DNA of 27,968 nucleotides. Source: CAZDXJ01 sp964509475. Its GTDB lineage: Bacteria; Pseudomonadota; Gammaproteobacteria; Methylococcales; Methylomonadaceae. Positions 1 through 7,564 of this stretch are shown piece by piece. The notes below the pieces were generated by a model. That model was not told the origin of the DNA. It saw only the letters and a list, made by a program, of their open reading frames with translations, and did no database searches. The position numbers and the translations under genes are program-made. The stretch lies in assembly GCA_964509475.1 (NCBI GenBank), contig CAZDXJ010000033.1:1-27968 (forward strand). The letters are read 5' to 3'. Positions within the stretch are counted from its first letter, which is position 1; every line of letters begins with the position of its first letter.

Positions 1-21
1 ATACTTAGATTATGTTCAACA

Positions 22-264
22 TCACTTCAGCCAAACAAACACTGTAATGGATAGAAATGTTCTAAAACAGGGATTACAAAACCCCTGGTTGAAACTTTTT
101 TTTATTTTCCTTGCGCAATGCACACAGAAAATATTACCGGTATGACGCAGGCTTATTTTTTTTCCAAGCAGAGGATTCAGGGCGATTAGATCATCCGTCA
201 AGGGGAGCTGATAACTTACCGGTGTTTCCAGCCTTGCCTGCATTTTACGTAATTGTCCGGGCAT
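22..264 (-). pseudogene. Truncated DUF2797 protein (N-terminal remnant)
   Basis: The 80-residue reading frame begins MPGQLRKM and contains LNPLLGKKISLRHTG, a CVHCARKIKKSF stretch and CNPCF. These match my recollection of the start of DUF2797 proteins, which have a zinc-ribbon-like CxxC pair followed by more Cys/His and run to roughly 270 residues. Here the frame leaves the family pattern right after CNPCFRT and stops at 22. Another frame then reads LAEVMLNII, which vaguely recalls the expected continuation, before a stop at 5-7. This suggests a frameshift plus decay, although the rest of the gene would lie outside the window. An upstream in-frame ATG at 303 exists, but homology starts at 264. 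It is divergent from moaD. The function of the family is unknown. Confidence 0.6.
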
Positions 265-292
265 AATATTAAATTCTAAAAATGAACTGCGA

Positions 293-298
293 TATAAT
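293..298 (+). promoter_or_regulatory. Candidate -10 box of the moa operon
   Basis: A perfect TATAAT lies about 40 bases before moaD, in the short gap between moaD and the divergent DUF2797 remnant. No good -35 box is visible at 16-18 bases, so the call rests on the -10 alone. The gap is too short for a molybdenum-cofactor riboswitch, and I see none. Confidence 0.35.
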
Positions 299-337
299 GA
301 CACGGAACCGTTTTTTTACAAGAGTCAAACATTGAAA

Positions 338-571
338 ATGTCCATCACCATCCGTTATTTCGCCAGTCTGAAAGAAAATATAGGCCGCAGCGAAGAAACC
401 CTGCCCTACCCGGGACAAATCAGCGTGCGCGATGTCTGGTCAATGGCAAATCCCAATCGGCCTTTACCGGACAACCTGCTTGCCGCGATTAACATGGACT
501 ATGTGGACCTTGACAGTGTGGTACAAGAAGGCGATGAAGTCGCTTTTTTCCCACCGGTCACCGGGGGCTGA
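338..571 (+). CDS. moaD: Molybdopterin synthase small subunit MoaD
   Basis: This small sulfur-carrier subunit of molybdopterin synthase has a ubiquitin-like fold. Its C-terminal glycine is thiocarboxylated and donates sulfur to precursor Z (cPMP) in the cytosol. The 77-residue product has the usual length, starts with ITIRYFASLKE and ends in PPVTGG, the diglycine tail needed for activation. The ATG at 338 is chosen. A TTG at 332 in the same frame, seven bases after AAGAG, is an alternative and would add two residues. The gene is followed two bases later by moaE and then moaC, so it is the first gene of a three-gene moa operon. The enzyme that activates MoaD (MoeB) is not in the window. Confidence 0.93.
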   Translation: MSITIRYFASLKENIGRSEETLPYPGQISVRDVWSMANPNRPLPDNLLAAINMDYVDLDSVVQEGDEVAFFPPVTGG

Positions 572-573
572 AC

Positions 574-1032
574 ATGCCGATACAAATCCTCGACAAGGCC
601 TTTGATCCCTGGCAGGAAGTACAACGTTTCCAGCAGCGACATCCCGATCTGCGCGGCAAATTTGGCGCAACCAGTCTGTTTGTCGGCAGCATGCGTGATT
701 TCAATGCCGGCGACGATGTGTTTAGCATGACTCTGGAGCATTATCCGGGCATGACGGAAAAGCAGTTAAACCATATCGTTGCTGAGGCCGAACAGCAGTG
801 GCCAATTCTGGCAACTCTGGTGACACACCGTGTCGGTGAAGTTTTTCCGGGTGAGCCGATTGTCCTGGTCGCGGTCTGGGCCGCACAACGCGGTGACGCA
901 TTTGATGCCAACCGGCATATTGTGGAAGCGCTGAAATCGAAAGCACCTTTTTGGAAAAAAGAGCGGCTGTCCGCTACGGCCGAACGTTGGTTGAGCCATA
1001 ATACCGACGGTTATGCCAAAACAACAGGATAA
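574..1032 (+). CDS. moaE: Molybdopterin synthase catalytic subunit MoaE
   Basis: This is the large subunit of molybdopterin synthase. It binds cPMP and uses MoaD thiocarboxylate to insert the dithiolene sulfurs. The 152-residue length is normal. The family motifs are visible: FVGSMRDFN near residues 37-44, HRVGEVFPGE near 85-94, and the lysine-rich active-site segment KSKAPFWKKE at 121-130, whose two conserved lysines match those of E. coli MoaE. It starts two bases after the moaD stop and ends one base before the preferred moaC start, so the three are almost certainly co-transcribed and translationally coupled. Confidence 0.95.
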   Translation: MPIQILDKAFDPWQEVQRFQQRHPDLRGKFGATSLFVGSMRDFNAGDDVFSMTLEHYPGMTEKQLNHIVAEAEQQWPILATLVTHRVGEVFPGEPIVLVAVWAAQRGDAFDANRHIVEALKSKAPFWKKERLSATAERWLSHNTDGYAKTTG

Positions 1033-1033
1033 T

Positions 1034-1519
1034 ATGTCACAATTAACCCATTTTAATCCGGCCGGTGAAGCCCATATGGTCGATGTCGGTAACAAAGCCA
1101 TCAGCCAGCGCACGGCAATTGCTACAGGTCATATAACGATGCGGGCAGAAACCCTGGCAAAAATTATCCAGGGCGATTTTAAAAAAGGCGATGTTCTCGG
1201 TATTGCCCGAATCGCCGGCATTATGGCCAGCAAAAAAACCGCCGAACTGATACCGCTCTGCCATCCTTTGCCGATCACGCATGTTGAAATTTCCCTCGAC
1301 ACGGATTCCGACAACAACCGCGTGATCTGCCAAACAACCGTTAAAACCAATGCCCAGACCGGCGTGGAAATGGAAGCGCTCAATGCCACCCAGGTCGCTC
1401 TGCTGACCATATACGATATGTGCAAGGCCATCGACCGGGCCATGCGCATTGAATGTGTGCATCTTCTGGAAAAATCCGGCGGCAAATCCGGGCATTGGCG
1501 GTATGACGGCACTATCTGA
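1034..1519 (+). CDS. moaC: Cyclic pyranopterin monophosphate synthase MoaC
   Basis: MoaC acts with the radical SAM enzyme MoaA, converting 3',8-cyclo-GTP to cyclic pyranopterin monophosphate in the first step of molybdenum cofactor synthesis. The 161-residue protein from this ATG begins MSQLTHFNPAGEAHMVDV, the family N-terminus. An in-frame ATG at 1013 lies inside moaE and is unlikely. Visible motifs are LCHPLP (75-80), GVEMEALNA (110-118) and DMCKA. Lys131 and Lys147 correspond to the E. coli catalytic lysines, the latter in EKSGGKSGHW. It is the last gene of the moa operon. No moaA or moaB is present nearby. Confidence 0.96.
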   Translation: MSQLTHFNPAGEAHMVDVGNKAISQRTAIATGHITMRAETLAKIIQGDFKKGDVLGIARIAGIMASKKTAELIPLCHPLPITHVEISLDTDSDNNRVICQTTVKTNAQTGVEMEALNATQVALLTIYDMCKAIDRAMRIECVHLLEKSGGKSGHWRYDGTI

Positions 1520-1601
1520 CAGCATTATTTTTATGTACGCCGCTACGCTTGCGAATTTTGAGCCTCGCCGGAATGCCCGGGAACTCAAGATCAATCCACA
1601 C

Positions 1602-1631
1602 CTCAGCTGGAATCTGGAGATTCCAGCTGAG
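1602..1631. repeat. Perfect 13-bp hairpin in moaC/VTT convergent spacer
   Basis: CTCAGCTGGAATC at 1602-1614 is followed by a four-base loop and its exact reverse complement at 1619-1631. It lies between the convergent ends of moaC and the VTT gene. It has no T-tract on either side, so a classical intrinsic terminator is not supported. It could be a bidirectional stop or a dispersed REP-like element. Confidence 0.6.
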
Positions 1632-1684
1632 AAACGGTTTCGACACGCCTGATGGCAGACAGGTTCGTGCGGCTTGTCGTACCC

Positions 1685-1700
1685 TGCGGATGAATCCGCA
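1685..1700. repeat. Short palindrome TGCGGAT-GA-ATCCGCA
   Basis: A 7-bp inverted repeat with a two-base loop lies in the same convergent spacer, about 55 bases after the 13-bp hairpin. Together they fill most of the moaC-VTT gap (1520-1721), which has no credible gene. The form resembles dispersed palindromic repeats of proteobacteria. No second copy was seen in the window. Confidence 0.45.
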
Positions 1701-1721
1701 CCCACAGTCGGCAACTGGTTA

Positions 1722-2453
1722 TTAGCCTGGATACTCTTGATTCAATAACTGTTTTTCAATCTCTTTATCCAGGCGGTGTCCATGACGATACTTGCGATAA
1801 AGCACCACCCCGACAAAACCGGAAACGACAAAAAGCACCGTACCCAGACCAATCCGGAACAATGGATTCAATAAAACACCGCTGCCAATCAATGCAAATA
1901 CCACAGTCTGCGGTATATACCCGATCAAGGAACCGATAAAAAAAGGCACCCCCCGGACGCTTGAAGCACCCGCCAGCAAATTAGTCAGAATATTGCTGCC
2001 TACCGGCAACAAGCGAATCAACAAGGTCATGCCCAATGGGTTATCGTGAATAAATTTGTCGATTCTTTTAACCCGCTTATGATAACGGCTTCTGATAATC
2101 TCGCGTGCCAGCAAACGTGAATAATAAAAATTGATGATACAGCCGACCAGGGTTGCCAACAACGCCAGCATTGTTCCGATTGTGATACCAAACGCATACC
2201 CCCCGAAAAAGCTGACCGCCTGCCTGGGCAGGCCGACAACGGTTATCAAAACCCCCAAACCTAAAAACAGCAATTCACCGGATAAACCCTGGCCTTTCAC
2301 TTCGTTGTCGATCCAGGCTTTATCCATCATCGTCCCTAATGGTGTGGCTTCAAGCAAATAACCCAAACCGACCAGAGTGGCAATGAGAATAATACCGCGC
2401 AGTATGACGGAGAATTTGAGTACGCGTTGATCGCTTTTATGCGCTTTAGTCAT
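1722..2453 (-). CDS. VTT (TVP38/TMEM64-like) membrane protein
   Basis: This is a polytopic inner-membrane protein of 243 residues from the ATG at 2453. It has several hydrophobic helices. The central part, with VVGLPRQAVSFFGGYAFG, then a stretch ending CIINFYYSR, and RLLPVGSNILTNLLAGASSV, matches the VTT domain of the TVP38/TMEM64 and DedA-related family. DedA-like proteins have been linked to lipid-carrier (undecaprenyl phosphate) or phospholipid translocation; that role here is an inference. The start overlaps the stop of the upstream glycosyltransferase gene by eight bases. A longer frame reaching 2570 would run deep into that gene and is rejected. It is the last gene of the envelope-glycosylation chain, consistent with handling a lipid-linked sugar or recycled carrier. 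Confidence 0.85.
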   Translation of the reverse strand: MTKAHKSDQRVLKFSVILRGIILIATLVGLGYLLEATPLGTMMDKAWIDNEVKGQGLSGELLFLGLGVLITVVGLPRQAVSFFGGYAFGITIGTMLALLATLVGCIINFYYSRLLAREIIRSRYHKRVKRIDKFIHDNPLGMTLLIRLLPVGSNILTNLLAGASSVRGVPFFIGSLIGYIPQTVVFALIGSGVLLNPLFRIGLGTVLFVVSGFVGVVLYRKYRHGHRLDKEIEKQLLNQEYPG

Positions 2454-3174
2454 TGACGTTTTCGCTGTCAATAACAGGCAACTTCGCACGCCGCTGCAAC
2501 CACATGACACCCAGCATATCCACAATACCCACCCACAAGCGATTATGCAGGCCATATTTGGAAACGCCACGCAGACGTGGCCGGTGATTGACTTCCACGG
2601 ACATAACCTGACCGCCGTTACGAAGAATCAATGCGGCCAGAAAACGGTGCATGTGATCAAAATAAGGAAGCTCCAGGAACGTACTGCGTTTGAAAAGTTT
2701 GAGTCCGCAACCGGTATCCGGGGTTTGATCAGCCAGCAAACGGCTGCGCACGGCATTGGCTATTTTCGATGACCCGCGTTTAATCCAGGCATCACGCCGT
2801 TTGCGCCGGTATCCGGCAACCAGTTCAAGATTATCCAAGCGGCTGTTATCTCTGGCCTTGAGCAATTTCAAAATATCCGCCGGATCGTTTTGTCCATCAC
2901 CATCCAATGTAGCGATCCACTGAGCACGGGCAAACTTAATACCGGTACGAATCGCTGTACTCTGGCCGCAACTTTCCTGGTGATGAATGGTACGCAACCT
3001 GGGAAATGCTTTTTTCAATGCTTCAAGCACATTGCGAGTATTATCCTGGCTACCGTCATTGACATAAATAATTTCATAATCCAGAAGTTTGTCCAGCGCG
3101 TCTTGAATTTCATTGATCAGCGGTTCGATATTTTCCGCTTCATTGAACACCGGAACTACAACAGATAAATCCAA
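2446..3174 (-). CDS. Family 2 glycosyltransferase (polyprenyl-phosphate type)
   Basis: The 242-residue protein has a GT-A fold signature: LSVVVPVFNEAENI at the N-terminus, YVNDGSQDNT at 38-46 and the metal-binding DGDGQNDP at 91-98. This resembles DPM1/ArnC-type enzymes that transfer a sugar from a nucleotide donor to polyprenyl phosphate. Unlike GtrB or ArnC it lacks two clear C-terminal membrane helices; only a weakly hydrophobic stretch (VGIVDMLGVMWLQ) is seen. The start appears to be TTG (rc of 3172-3174), with AAGG eight bases upstream. No ATG fits better. It begins ten bases after the PMT-type gene and overlaps the VTT gene. The sugar substrate cannot be told from sequence. Confidence 0.88.
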   Translation of the reverse strand: MDLSVVVPVFNEAENIEPLINEIQDALDKLLDYEIIYVNDGSQDNTRNVLEALKKAFPRLRTIHHQESCGQSTAIRTGIKFARAQWIATLDGDGQNDPADILKLLKARDNSRLDNLELVAGYRRKRRDAWIKRGSSKIANAVRSRLLADQTPDTGCGLKLFKRSTFLELPYFDHMHRFLAALILRNGGQVMSVEVNHRPRLRGVSKYGLHNRLWVGIVDMLGVMWLQRRAKLPVIDSENVND

Positions 3175-3184
3175 AATGAACGCC

Positions 3185-4771
3185 TTAACTTAAACCGTGT
3201 GGGTGACGCCTGGACAAGACCCACAAACGCTTGCCTTTGTAGGCTTGTTGATAATCAATATGCCAGGCCTGCAGGGAAATCGCTTCAGCCGGTTTGCCGG
3301 TATAAATCACATGCCCTCGCGGATGGGCCTGCAACCATGTGTCGATGGCATCTTTCTCTATCACCGGCATAGGCTGTCTGCGCCGCAACAAAAACTGGAA
3401 TTGTCCATGATAACCACCAACCCAGGCAATGGGTTCGGCATTGTTTTGATATTTTTGTAAAACCAGGGCAGCCTGTTGCAAATGAAAGGCATTACCACTG
3501 GATGCAAAAAAACCAAACAGACTGATGGTCAACAGAGCTAATACGGTAATGGACAAATGACAGGCTGAAATTTGTTTACGGAGGCCTATCCAAAACATTC
3601 CGGCAACACCAATCAGCAAGATAAGCAGCGCCCACCAGATTTTACGGTGTAATATCCAGCCATCCGGCTTGATGCCCGCTATTACCGGCAAAACCAGCAA
3701 TGCCAAGCCAAACAACGCTATGATCAGAAAGGGCAGATAATCCCCCAAACCCGTCCGCATCTTATCCGGCAGGCTACGCGCCAATAACAAGGCCAATGCC
3801 GGTAACAGCGGCACCAGATAATGCGCCTGTTTGCCGCTAATCATCGAGAAAACAAGAAAACCCGAAACAAACCAGATCAGGCAGAAACGAAACCCCAGGT
3901 CCTGCCAGTTCGCCCGTTGCCATACGTATCGCCAGGCCTTTGGCCAAAGTATCCAGGGAAACAGCAAAACCGGCGACCACATCAAATACCACCAGAATAC
4001 CCGTTTATGAGCAAAACTGTTACTCATTCGATTCGCAGTCTGATGCCATAACAAGGTGAAACCATAACCATCACCGGCGGCGCTGATTGCCGGGATAACC
4101 CAACATAATGCCAACGCGATGCCTGCCAGAATGGCAAGACTACCCTGCCAGTACCAGCGGCCGATATGTTGGCGGACAACCGGGCTCCAGAGTGGCGCCG
4201 TCAAAAAAGGGATTAAACTATGCACAAACACTACCGGCCCTTTGGCCAACAATCCCAAACCACAACCCAGGGCATACACACCCCAGTAATTCCAACACAA
4301 ATGCCGCGCGGCTTTGAGCAAGCCGGTAAGGGCCAAAAGCACGCAAACGGTCAACAAGGTATCGAACATCGCCGCATTCAGAAATGCCGACCACAATAGA
4401 CTGCCAAGCAATATCCACGGCGCCAGACGGGCAACATCCGGCCGCTGTGGCCAAAGCAAGACCGCCAGATAACGGACATTGAACAAAGCGATCAAGGCGC
4501 AAAAAGGGGAAATCAGCAATACCCACAATTCATTGACGCCAAAAACCGCCCAACCGAGATGATACAGCCAAAACAATAAAGGCGGTTTGTGGTGATAAGG
4601 CTCACCGTTCAGATGAGGAACCAGAAAATCCTGTTGATACCACATTTCCCAGGCGACCGCCGCATAACGGGTCTCATCAATCGGCAACAAATGATGATTT
4701 GCAAGATTGGCAAACGTTAAGACAAGCCAGGCCAGCAAAATATCAGCACAAGCCGAATATAATCTGTTCAT
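3185..4771 (-). CDS. ArnT/PMT-type membrane glycosyltransferase
   Basis: This 528-residue integral membrane protein has about a dozen hydrophobic segments. It belongs to the GT-C superfamily (PMT/ArnT, GT39/GT83-like), whose members take a sugar from a polyprenyl-phosphate carrier on the periplasmic side. The first loop carries the acidic pair in LPIDETRYAAVAWEM (Asp32, Glu33), which matches the conserved DE-RY motif, followed by HHKPPLLFWLYHLGW (60-74). It starts within the last codons of the upstream GtrA/PMT gene (ATGA overlap at 4768-4771). The acceptor (lipid A, O-antigen, protein or other) cannot be determined. ArnT itself is a possible identity, but no arn genes for aminoarabinose synthesis are nearby. 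Confidence 0.87.
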   Translation of the reverse strand: MNRLYSACADILLAWLVLTFANLANHHLLPIDETRYAAVAWEMWYQQDFLVPHLNGEPYHHKPPLLFWLYHLGWAVFGVNELWVLLISPFCALIALFNVRYLAVLLWPQRPDVARLAPWILLGSLLWSAFLNAAMFDTLLTVCVLLALTGLLKAARHLCWNYWGVYALGCGLGLLAKGPVVFVHSLIPFLTAPLWSPVVRQHIGRWYWQGSLAILAGIALALCWVIPAISAAGDGYGFTLLWHQTANRMSNSFAHKRVFWWYLMWSPVLLFPWILWPKAWRYVWQRANWQDLGFRFCLIWFVSGFLVFSMISGKQAHYLVPLLPALALLLARSLPDKMRTGLGDYLPFLIIALFGLALLVLPVIAGIKPDGWILHRKIWWALLILLIGVAGMFWIGLRKQISACHLSITVLALLTISLFGFFASSGNAFHLQQAALVLQKYQNNAEPIAWVGGYHGQFQFLLRRRQPMPVIEKDAIDTWLQAHPRGHVIYTGKPAEAISLQAWHIDYQQAYKGKRLWVLSRRHPHGLS

Positions 4772-6609
4772 TGACGTTCCCGAAGCAACAAATAATGCCT
4801 GTATTTATCCACAATGAAAAAATTTTGCCAGGCGGATTGAGGCAGCCGATCAATATATTCTTGTTTGCTGATTAAAAAATCTTCCTTGTGATTGGCCTGC
4901 AAGGCATTCAAACTTTCAGGGTTTAATGTGATGCGTTTGGCTTTACCTCGGGTATAAAAATCAACCGAAAACAAACGTTCATTGGCATAATACAGATTGC
5001 TTTGTTCAGAACTTCGTTGTTCTTGATATAAACCCACCAGATACTTTTGGTTTTTTTCAAAACTCAAACGCGCTGGATTTACTAAAAAAACGGTCAAGGC
5101 CAAAATGGGCGTCATATAACCGGCGATAACCCAGTGGCTGCCCATTATCGATTGAATGTCAAAACGCCGCCGCAAAAAAACTGCGGTAACAAGTGCAAAA
5201 GCAGGCGTTCCGGGTAAAACATAGGTATACAGAATATTCCTGGAAAATGTAAAAAACAACAAGGGGGTTAAGGCCCATGCCAACAAATATGAAAAACGGG
5301 GCTGGTCGAGGGTTTCATACCGAAATGAACGGTTTTTTACAAACGGCCAGCTTAAGGCGGCAAAGAACAGAACCAAACTCCAGGGAAGCCACACAATCAG
5401 CCCCAGGAGCCAGATTTTGCCCCGAAAGGCTGAATGGGCGCTGCCGTACAAATCTCCTTGCCAACCACTATCAACAAACCGCTTGTAATGTTCCCCGATC
5501 AAAAAATAATCAATAAATCCGGGACTTTCCATTTCCGCCAGAACATACCAGGGCACGGCGACCAACAACATCAACACGCCGCCTTTTATCCAGGGTAATT
5601 TATGCCAGATTAATCCCGGGTTTCGATTCAATCCTGACCATAACCCCAATGCCACCAACACTAAAACGCCGACAATGGGTCCCTTGACCAGCAAACCCAG
5701 ACCCAAACCCAGAAAAAAAAGGTATCCATTAATTTTGGATGTACCGGCTTCGGAATATAAGGCTTGCCAACAGGCCGTCATTGACAGGGTGACACAAAAG
5801 GTTAAGGCCATATCAGTCATCACCGCGCCGCTGGCGACGAAAAACACCGGTGTGCTTAACAGGATGAACACGGCAAACCGGGCCGTCTCCAGATTGTATA
5901 ACTGGCGAGCAAACCGGAAGCTCATCCAGGATACGGCACCAGCCAGCAAAAATACCGGAAGCCGTGCCGAAAACGCATGAAGCCCGAACACTTTAAATGA
6001 TATCGCACTCAACCAGAAGGTTAAGGGCGGTTTTCCCCAAAAGGGCACGCCATAATCAAACGGCGGCATAATCCATTGCCCTGTTTCCAAAATCAGGCGG
6101 GCAATTTCAGCATAACGCGCTTCCGTTGGATCATGCAGTGGAAAAAACACAATGCCATAAAAGCGAACGGCAATAATCAGAAGCAACACACCAAAAAAAT
6201 GTATTTTTTTATTGTTCAACGCATTATCCTTTTGTTGGAAAGTCCAAATATTATGGACAAAAAAGGCAACCATCGGTAAAAAAAATGCCGTCAATAGAAT
6301 TTTTCCATACACAGGCAGACTTTCTCCGGACACAGTGGCCAGATAATTGGCCATACCGAGGGAAAACAATTGTACAATCAGGTATTTCAATAATTTATCT
6401 GGCGATAATGGACAAAGAAATACAAATTTTGATTGAGCAAGATAAGAAAAACCAAAAGCGCAAGAAAACCCGATCAAATTTGCCTGCAACAAGGGTAACG
6501 GCCAAAACCGGCTTGCAAGACTCGCCGCTACAACATGAATCGCCGTTGCGATCATGCCAATGCCGCCATATTTTAGCAATCGCCCGGACAGCGCCTTCAA
6601 ACCTGTCAT
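4768..6609 (-). CDS. GtrA-domain / PMT-type glycosyltransferase fusion
   Basis: This predicted membrane protein has 613 residues and two modules. Residues 1 to about 127 look like GtrA: LLKYGGIGMIATAIH, ANLIGFSCAFGFSYLAQSKFVF and VHNIWTF, with four membrane segments. GtrA proteins are thought to flip polyprenyl-phosphate sugars. After a short loop, residues from about 138 onward are a GT-C transferase with HDPTEARYAEIARL (160-173) and WGKPPLTFW (192-200), the first-loop motifs of PMT/ArnT enzymes. A TTG at 6612 could add one residue. It lies 19 bases downstream of the GtrB-like gene and overlaps the next PMT gene by four bases. The fusion puts flippase and transferase in one chain. Single-domain GtrA proteins are usually about 120-150 residues. 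Confidence 0.85.
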   Translation of the reverse strand: MTGLKALSGRLLKYGGIGMIATAIHVVAASLASRFWPLPLLQANLIGFSCAFGFSYLAQSKFVFLCPLSPDKLLKYLIVQLFSLGMANYLATVSGESLPVYGKILLTAFFLPMVAFFVHNIWTFQQKDNALNNKKIHFFGVLLLIIAVRFYGIVFFPLHDPTEARYAEIARLILETGQWIMPPFDYGVPFWGKPPLTFWLSAISFKVFGLHAFSARLPVFLLAGAVSWMSFRFARQLYNLETARFAVFILLSTPVFFVASGAVMTDMALTFCVTLSMTACWQALYSEAGTSKINGYLFFLGLGLGLLVKGPIVGVLVLVALGLWSGLNRNPGLIWHKLPWIKGGVLMLLVAVPWYVLAEMESPGFIDYFLIGEHYKRFVDSGWQGDLYGSAHSAFRGKIWLLGLIVWLPWSLVLFFAALSWPFVKNRSFRYETLDQPRFSYLLAWALTPLLFFTFSRNILYTYVLPGTPAFALVTAVFLRRRFDIQSIMGSHWVIAGYMTPILALTVFLVNPARLSFEKNQKYLVGLYQEQRSSEQSNLYYANERLFSVDFYTRGKAKRITLNPESLNALQANHKEDFLISKQEYIDRLPQSAWQNFFIVDKYRHYLLLRERQ

Positions 6610-6628
6610 CAACTGCTATCAAAAAGCC

Positions 6629-7564
6629 TCAGTATTCGTTTTCAACAATATAACGCGGACGTCGTTTCGCTTCCTCATAAGTGCGTCCCAGATATTCCCC
6701 CAAAACGCCAATACCAATCAACTGGATGCCACCAAGAAATAAAATGATCGTTACCAATGAGGCATAACCCGGGATATCCACACCAACAAGCAGGGTTCGC
6801 AAAACAATATAACTGCCATAGGCGAAGGCTAAAAATGCGATAAAAAAACCAATATAAAGCCAGACCCGCAACGGAAAGGTACTGAAACTGGTAATGCCTT
6901 CGATGGCAAAATTCCACAACCGCCAGCCGTTGAAACTTGTTTTTCCGGCCTTGCGCATTTCCCGGGTGTATTCAACGATTGCCGTATCAAAACCGACCCA
7001 GGCAAATATACCTTTCATAAACCTTTGATTTTCGGGTAATGTTTGAATCGCCTGCAATACTCTTCGGGTGATCAATCGATAATCGCCGACATTTTCAGGA
7101 ATTTGGGTCTTGGATATCTTGTTGTGCAGCTTATAAAACAAAAAAGCCGAAAGCCTTTTCGCCAGCGAATCGCTGGATCGGTTGGCTCTTTTGGCCAGAA
7201 CCACATCGTAGCCCTGACGCCATTTTTCGATAAAGGTTTCAATCAGTTCCGGCGGGTCTTGCAAATCCGCATCAATGGGTATAATCAAATCGCCTTTGGC
7301 AAAATCGAGACCGGCCGATAACGCCGCTTCCTTACCAAAATTACGCGCCAGATTGATCGCTCGTATTTCTGGACAGTTTTGCTTCAAACGCAGGATTTCT
7401 GCCAAAGTCCCATCCTGACTGCCATCATTGACAAAAACAATTTCATAGGGCAATGCCAAACGCAATAATACGGGAAGCAACCGCAGCATAAAAGATGCTA
7501 TTACCTCCTGTTCATTAAAACAGGGACAAACCACAGAAAGACAAGGCGCTCCATCATCAGTCAT
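6629..7564 (-). CDS. GtrB/DPM1-like polyprenyl-phosphate glycosyltransferase
   Basis: The 311-residue protein joins a cytosolic GT-A domain to two C-terminal membrane helices. The motifs CLSVVCPCFNEQEVI, FVNDGSQDGT (44-53), NLARNFGKEAALSAGLD and DADLQDPPELI (98-108) match GtrB/YfdH and DPM1 enzymes, which make polyprenyl-phosphate glucose or a related sugar. The helices lie around residues 230-290, and the family tail IGVLGEYLGRTYEEAKRRPRYIV is clear in parts. The start ATG overlaps the recJ stop by four bases. The next gene carries a GtrA domain, so gtrB and gtrA functions are adjacent, as in O-antigen glucosylation islands. The sugar is unknown. Confidence 0.9.
   Translation of the reverse strand: MTDDGAPCLSVVCPCFNEQEVIASFMLRLLPVLLRLALPYEIVFVNDGSQDGTLAEILRLKQNCPEIRAINLARNFGKEAALSAGLDFAKGDLIIPIDADLQDPPELIETFIEKWRQGYDVVLAKRANRSSDSLAKRLSAFLFYKLHNKISKTQIPENVGDYRLITRRVLQAIQTLPENQRFMKGIFAWVGFDTAIVEYTREMRKAGKTSFNGWRLWNFAIEGITSFSTFPLRVWLYIGFFIAFLAFAYGSYIVLRTLLVGVDIPGYASLVTIILFLGGIQLIGIGVLGEYLGRTYEEAKRRPRYIVENEY

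Noticed and set aside
1043..1714. 223-residue open frame on the minus strand across moaC
   Set aside because: It is antisense to a clear moaC with intact catalytic residues, and its product is rich in Cys/His/Phe without a recognisable domain.
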